From Klebsiella pneumoniae (GTDB lineage: Bacteria > Desulfobacterota > Binatia > UBA12015), in NCBI GenBank assembly GCA_945872365.1, contig CAMBZJ010000010.1, forward strand, positions 55,354 to 119,353: a DNA stretch of 64,000 nt, given 5' to 3'. Positions 61,197 to 64,000 of the stretch are shown piece after piece (position 1 is the stretch's first letter; each line of letters starts with the position of its first letter). Below the pieces are notes generated by a model. That model was not told the DNA's origin. It did no database searches and worked only from the letters and a program-made list of their open reading frames with translations. The translations under genes were made by a program, and so were the position numbers.

Positions 61197-62506
61197 GCGC
61201 GCACGCTCGCGTCCGCATCGAGTCTGCCCGGCCCACCGCTCGGTCCGAGCCCCGCGAGGCGGCAGAGTTCGTCGATCCGCGCGCTCCAGGTGTGGCGGGC
61301 GAGAAAGGCGTCGACCTCGGCCGTCGGAAACGGCTCGCGCACGGCGCGCGTGATCGCCGCGGCGAAGCCCTCGGCTCCATCGGCGAGGTGCACGCCCGGC
61401 ACGCCCTCGAGATCCGGGAGCGGTGTCGCGACCACCGGCTTGTGCATGGCCAGGTACTCGAAGGCCTTGAGCGGACTCACCGCCGCGGTGAGTCGCCCCG
61501 GGGCGAAGGGCACGATCGCGACGTCGATCGCCCGAAGGTAGGCCGGCACCTCGAATTGCGGCTTTGGGCCGAGCGCCGCGATGTTTGCCGCGACCGGCAG
61601 TCGGCGGTCGCCGACGGGCCCGACCAGGTCGATCACCGCCTCGGGCAGGCGCGCGGCGACCGCGGCGACGAGATCCAGGTCCACCCATGTGCCCCAGAGT
61701 GCGCCGACGTAGCCGATCGTCGGGCGACCGCGGCGCAGGTCGGCCGGGATCTCCCGCGACGGCCCCGGGTCGAAGAGGCGCAGGTCCACCGCGTTGGGGA
61801 GCAGGGTGGCGGGGCGGCCCGAGCGTCGCTCGAGTTCGTCGCGCAGGAGACGAGCGCTCGCCAGCAGCAGGTCGGCGCGCGCGATCGCCTCGGCCTCTGC
61901 GTCGTCTCGCCACCAGCCGGCGCCGAGTACCCCGTCCCAGAGGTCGATCGCGTCGTAGGCGATGCGACGCGCGGCGCCGTCGGCCGTCGCGAGCGCGAGC
62001 AGGGCGGGGTGGGGAGCCTCAAGCAGGGCGAGATCGGCGGGCCGATCGGCGCGCTCGGCCTCCCCCGGGAGGGGGGACTCCGAGACGTGCCGCACATGGA
62101 GGCCGGCCACCTGCGGTCGCAGGCGTTTCGGCCAGGGGAAGATCGGCAATGCCCAGCGCCAGTCGATCGTGCAGCCGCGGCGGTGCAATTCGGCGGCGAG
62201 TTGCGCCGGGCGGCTGCCCCCGCCGGTGTCCTCGGGCGGGACGAGCGCGAGCACCAGCACCCGCCGCCCGGCCAGCGGACCCACGTCGCGACCCGGGCGT
62301 TCGACGAACGGCGAAACGCGGATGCGACGCTCCGGGAGAAGCCTATACCAGGCGCTTTCGCGGAGAGCCGCGCCGAGGGAGCCACGGGCGCCCTCGAGCC
62401 AGGAGTCGACCCGCGCATCGAGCGTGGTCGCTCCGTAGACGGCGCGCTTGAGGAAATGAGAGAGGCGCTTGTGCGGCGCAATCGGCCCCGGCGCCCGTCC
62501 GTTCAC
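61193..62506 (-). CDS. Glycosyltransferase, group 1-like
   Basis: 437 residues from the GTG overlapping the upstream stop. It contains VLVLALVPPEDTGGGSRPAQLAAELHRRGC, later TIGYVGALWGTWVDLDLVAAVA, FEVPAYLRAIDVAIVPF and SPLKAFEYLAMHKPVVATPLPDLEGV, a GT-B/group 1 pattern with the SPLK(A)xEYLA nucleotide-sugar region. It may extend a surface glycan. The donor is unknown. It is co-directional and coupled (4-base overlap) with the PMT-like gene upstream, and convergent with the DPM1-like gene. Confidence 0.8.
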   Translation of the reverse strand: MNGRAPGPIAPHKRLSHFLKRAVYGATTLDARVDSWLEGARGSLGAALRESAWYRLLPERRIRVSPFVERPGRDVGPLAGRRVLVLALVPPEDTGGGSRPAQLAAELHRRGCTIDWRWALPIFPWPKRLRPQVAGLHVRHVSESPLPGEAERADRPADLALLEAPHPALLALATADGAARRIAYDAIDLWDGVLGAGWWRDDAEAEAIARADLLLASARLLRDELERRSGRPATLLPNAVDLRLFDPGPSREIPADLRRGRPTIGYVGALWGTWVDLDLVAAVAARLPEAVIDLVGPVGDRRLPVAANIAALGPKPQFEVPAYLRAIDVAIVPFAPGRLTAAVSPLKAFEYLAMHKPVVATPLPDLEGVPGVHLADGAEGFAAAITRAVREPFPTAEVDAFLARHTWSARIDELCRLAGLGPSGGPGRLDADASVRA

Positions 62507-64000
62507 GGTGTCGCCGCCGGCCGCGCACCGCGGCGTTCGTAGAGGAGAATTTCCTCGCCCGGGTCGCGCTGCCACTCGCGGTCGAGGAATTCGCGCAGGG
62601 AGGCGGGGGCCAGGTCGGGGAACGGCAGGAACACGTGATCGGCGGACTCAAGCGTCCGCCACAGCGCGTCGGGTGCCGCAGCGAAGCGCGTGGACGCCGC
62701 CGCCGTTCCCATGGCGGTTGCGGGCGTGAGCGTCGTGCCGCGCCGGTCGCAAGTCCAGAGCACGGTGCCGGCACGATCGGAGAGCACGAGCAGCGCATCG
62801 TCCGGGTGCGTGAGTGCGCGCACCCTTTCGCACTGCGCGGGAAGCGAGGCGTAGGCCTCGGGTGGTGTCTCGATGCGCCGGGTCTCGCGCCACGCGAGAG
62901 CGCCCGCGACGAGCAGCAGCACCGGTGCGATCGCGTCGCGTGCACCCGTGACGCCCCGCGCGGCGAACGCCGCGATCCGGTCGGCGCCGCGTGCGACGAG
63001 CAGCGCCGCGGTCGCGACCGCCGGCAACTGGTAGTACTCGGTGCCGCGCGCGGCATCGTCGAACATGCGCGTACCGAGTACGACCGATTGCAGGATCACG
63101 CCGGCTCCCCACGCCAGGAGCGCGCGTTCGGTGCGGCCGAACCCCGCGCGGCCGGGCCACACGGCGGCCAGCGCGAGAGCCCACCCCGCCGGCGTGAACA
63201 CGATGTCGAGGATCTGCCGCGCGATTCGCAGGTAGAGATCGGGCGAGCGCCACAGGGCCGCGTCCACCCAGCCCGCCGTGACCATCGCCCCCGGGACGGG
63301 GTAACTGCGGTGGATCGAGGCGGCGTGCGCATACCAGAGTCCTGCGACCCCGAGCCCGCCGGCGAGACAGGCGACGAGCAGGACGTGGTCGCGCGGCGTC
63401 GGCGATACCCCCGTGTCTGGTGGGGCTTCGCCTGCCCGCAAGTCGGAGCGGCCCGCGATTGCCGTCGCGAGCGCGGGCACGAGCCAGAAGATCGCGTGCG
63501 GCTTGAGTAGCAGCGCGAGCGAAGTCGCGGCTCCGGTCGCGGCGGCGCGACCGCTCGACGGGTGGTCGCGCCAGGCCGAGGCGAGCAAAAGCGCACCGAG
63601 ACAGGCCGTGACCATCGACGGATCGGTCATGAAGGAACGGGAGTAGGCGATCGCCGCGGGTGCGAGCACGAACCAGAGCGCCGCGAGGGCGGCCACCCGC
63701 GGCGACCGGTCGCGGCGGACCAGAGAGAAAAGCAGGATCGCGCCGATCAGCCAAGCGACGGCGCCGATCGAGCGGCCGACTGCGCCGAGCGGAGCGCCCG
63801 TGAAACCGTGGACCACCGCGGCGAGCCCCGCCACGAGCGGTAGCTCCTTCACGAAGTAGCCGGGGCGACCGACGTCGTCGACCATTGGCCGGAGCCACGA
63901 GGCACGGCCGCGCTGCAGGTTGCGCGCGACCATCGCGGTGTGGGTCTGCTTGCCTGCAGCCCCCTCGAAAAGCGGCTCGGCGAGTCCCGGCAGCCGAACC
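62503..64000 (-). CDS. PMT/ArnT-like glycosyltransferase family 39 (partial, N terminus outside)
   Basis: The frame stays open to the right edge of the window, so the N terminus is missing. Upstream of the internal ATG at 63933 the frame reads EGAAGKQTHTAMVARNLQRG, typical of the GT39 first periplasmic loop and evidence that the gene continues. At least 8 membrane helices follow (GAVAWLIGAILLFSLV, LLLVACLAGGLGVAGLWYAHA and others), then a soluble C-terminal domain. Such enzymes move a sugar from a polyprenyl-phosphate donor to lipid A or a protein. The substrate is not known. Confidence 0.82.
   Translation of the reverse strand, partial: VRLPGLAEPLFEGAAGKQTHTAMVARNLQRGRASWLRPMVDDVGRPGYFVKELPLVAGLAAVVHGFTGAPLGAVGRSIGAVAWLIGAILLFSLVRRDRSPRVAALAALWFVLAPAAIAYSRSFMTDPSMVTACLGALLLASAWRDHPSSGRAAATGAATSLALLLKPHAIFWLVPALATAIAGRSDLRAGEAPPDTGVSPTPRDHVLLVACLAGGLGVAGLWYAHAASIHRSYPVPGAMVTAGWVDAALWRSPDLYLRIARQILDIVFTPAGWALALAAVWPGRAGFGRTERALLAWGAGVILQSVVLGTRMFDDAARGTEYYQLPAVATAALLVARGADRIAAFAARGVTGARDAIAPVLLLVAGALAWRETRRIETPPEAYASLPAQCERVRALTHPDDALLVLSDRAGTVLWTCDRRGTTLTPATAMGTAAASTRFAAAPDALWRTLESADHVFLPFPDLAPASLREFLDREWQRDPGEEILLYERRGARPAATP

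Overview
This is a high-GC (roughly two thirds G+C by eye) bacterial chromosomal window, almost fully coding, from a Gram-negative organism: it carries lptF, lptG and lptD for lipopolysaccharide export. Several arrangements recall the former Deltaproteobacteria and relatives (Desulfobacterota, Myxococcota, Binatota and similar): lon-hup-tRNA-Val-tRNA-Asp; the tRNA-Thr/Tyr/Gly/Thr-rpmG-tRNA-Trp-secE-nusG run; argS followed by a SPOR-domain gene; and trpFBA-accD-folC. The exact lineage cannot be fixed without a phylogeny. None of the seven tRNA genes encodes its CCA end.

Layout. 1-4.4 kb: the end of clpX, lon, an HU gene, tRNA-Val, tRNA-Asp and rplM-rpsI. 4.5-6.8 kb: lptG and lptF on the minus strand. 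6.9-11.8 kb: an rRNA methyltransferase of the RlmB/TrmH type, five tRNAs, rpmG, secE, nusG and rplKAJL. 11.9-20.4 kb: rpoB and rpoC. 20.6-40.5 kb: the str, S10, spc and alpha operons joined without a break (rpsL to rplQ, including secY, adk, map, infA and rpoA). 40.7-50.9 kb: argS, a membrane SPOR protein, the complete tryptophan operon in the order trpEGDCFBA, then accD. 50.9-64 kb: folC, lptD, two family-2 glycosyltransferases, a mannose-6-phosphate-isomerase-like cupin, a GDP-mannose dehydratase and reductase pair, an orphan GspE/PilB-type ATPase, and two minus-strand cell-envelope genes, the last running off the window.

The central block supplies RNA polymerase and most of the ribosome. 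It is followed by one amino-acid pathway and a surface-glycan module that probably makes GDP-6-deoxyhexose (D-rhamnose is the best guess) near the LPS translocon gene lptD. Many neighbours overlap by 4 bases (ATGA or GTGA), so translational coupling is common. GTG and TTG starts are frequent.

I see no mobile element, CRISPR array, phage gene or defence system. The items most worth a second look are regulatory or structural: a terminator-like hairpin between rplL and rpoB, a hairpin before rplL, a roughly 32-residue insertion in NusG, a changed HIGH motif in ArgRS, a shared CTAG double stop between convergent genes, and the glycan cluster. I found no clear evidence of a wholly new biological system.
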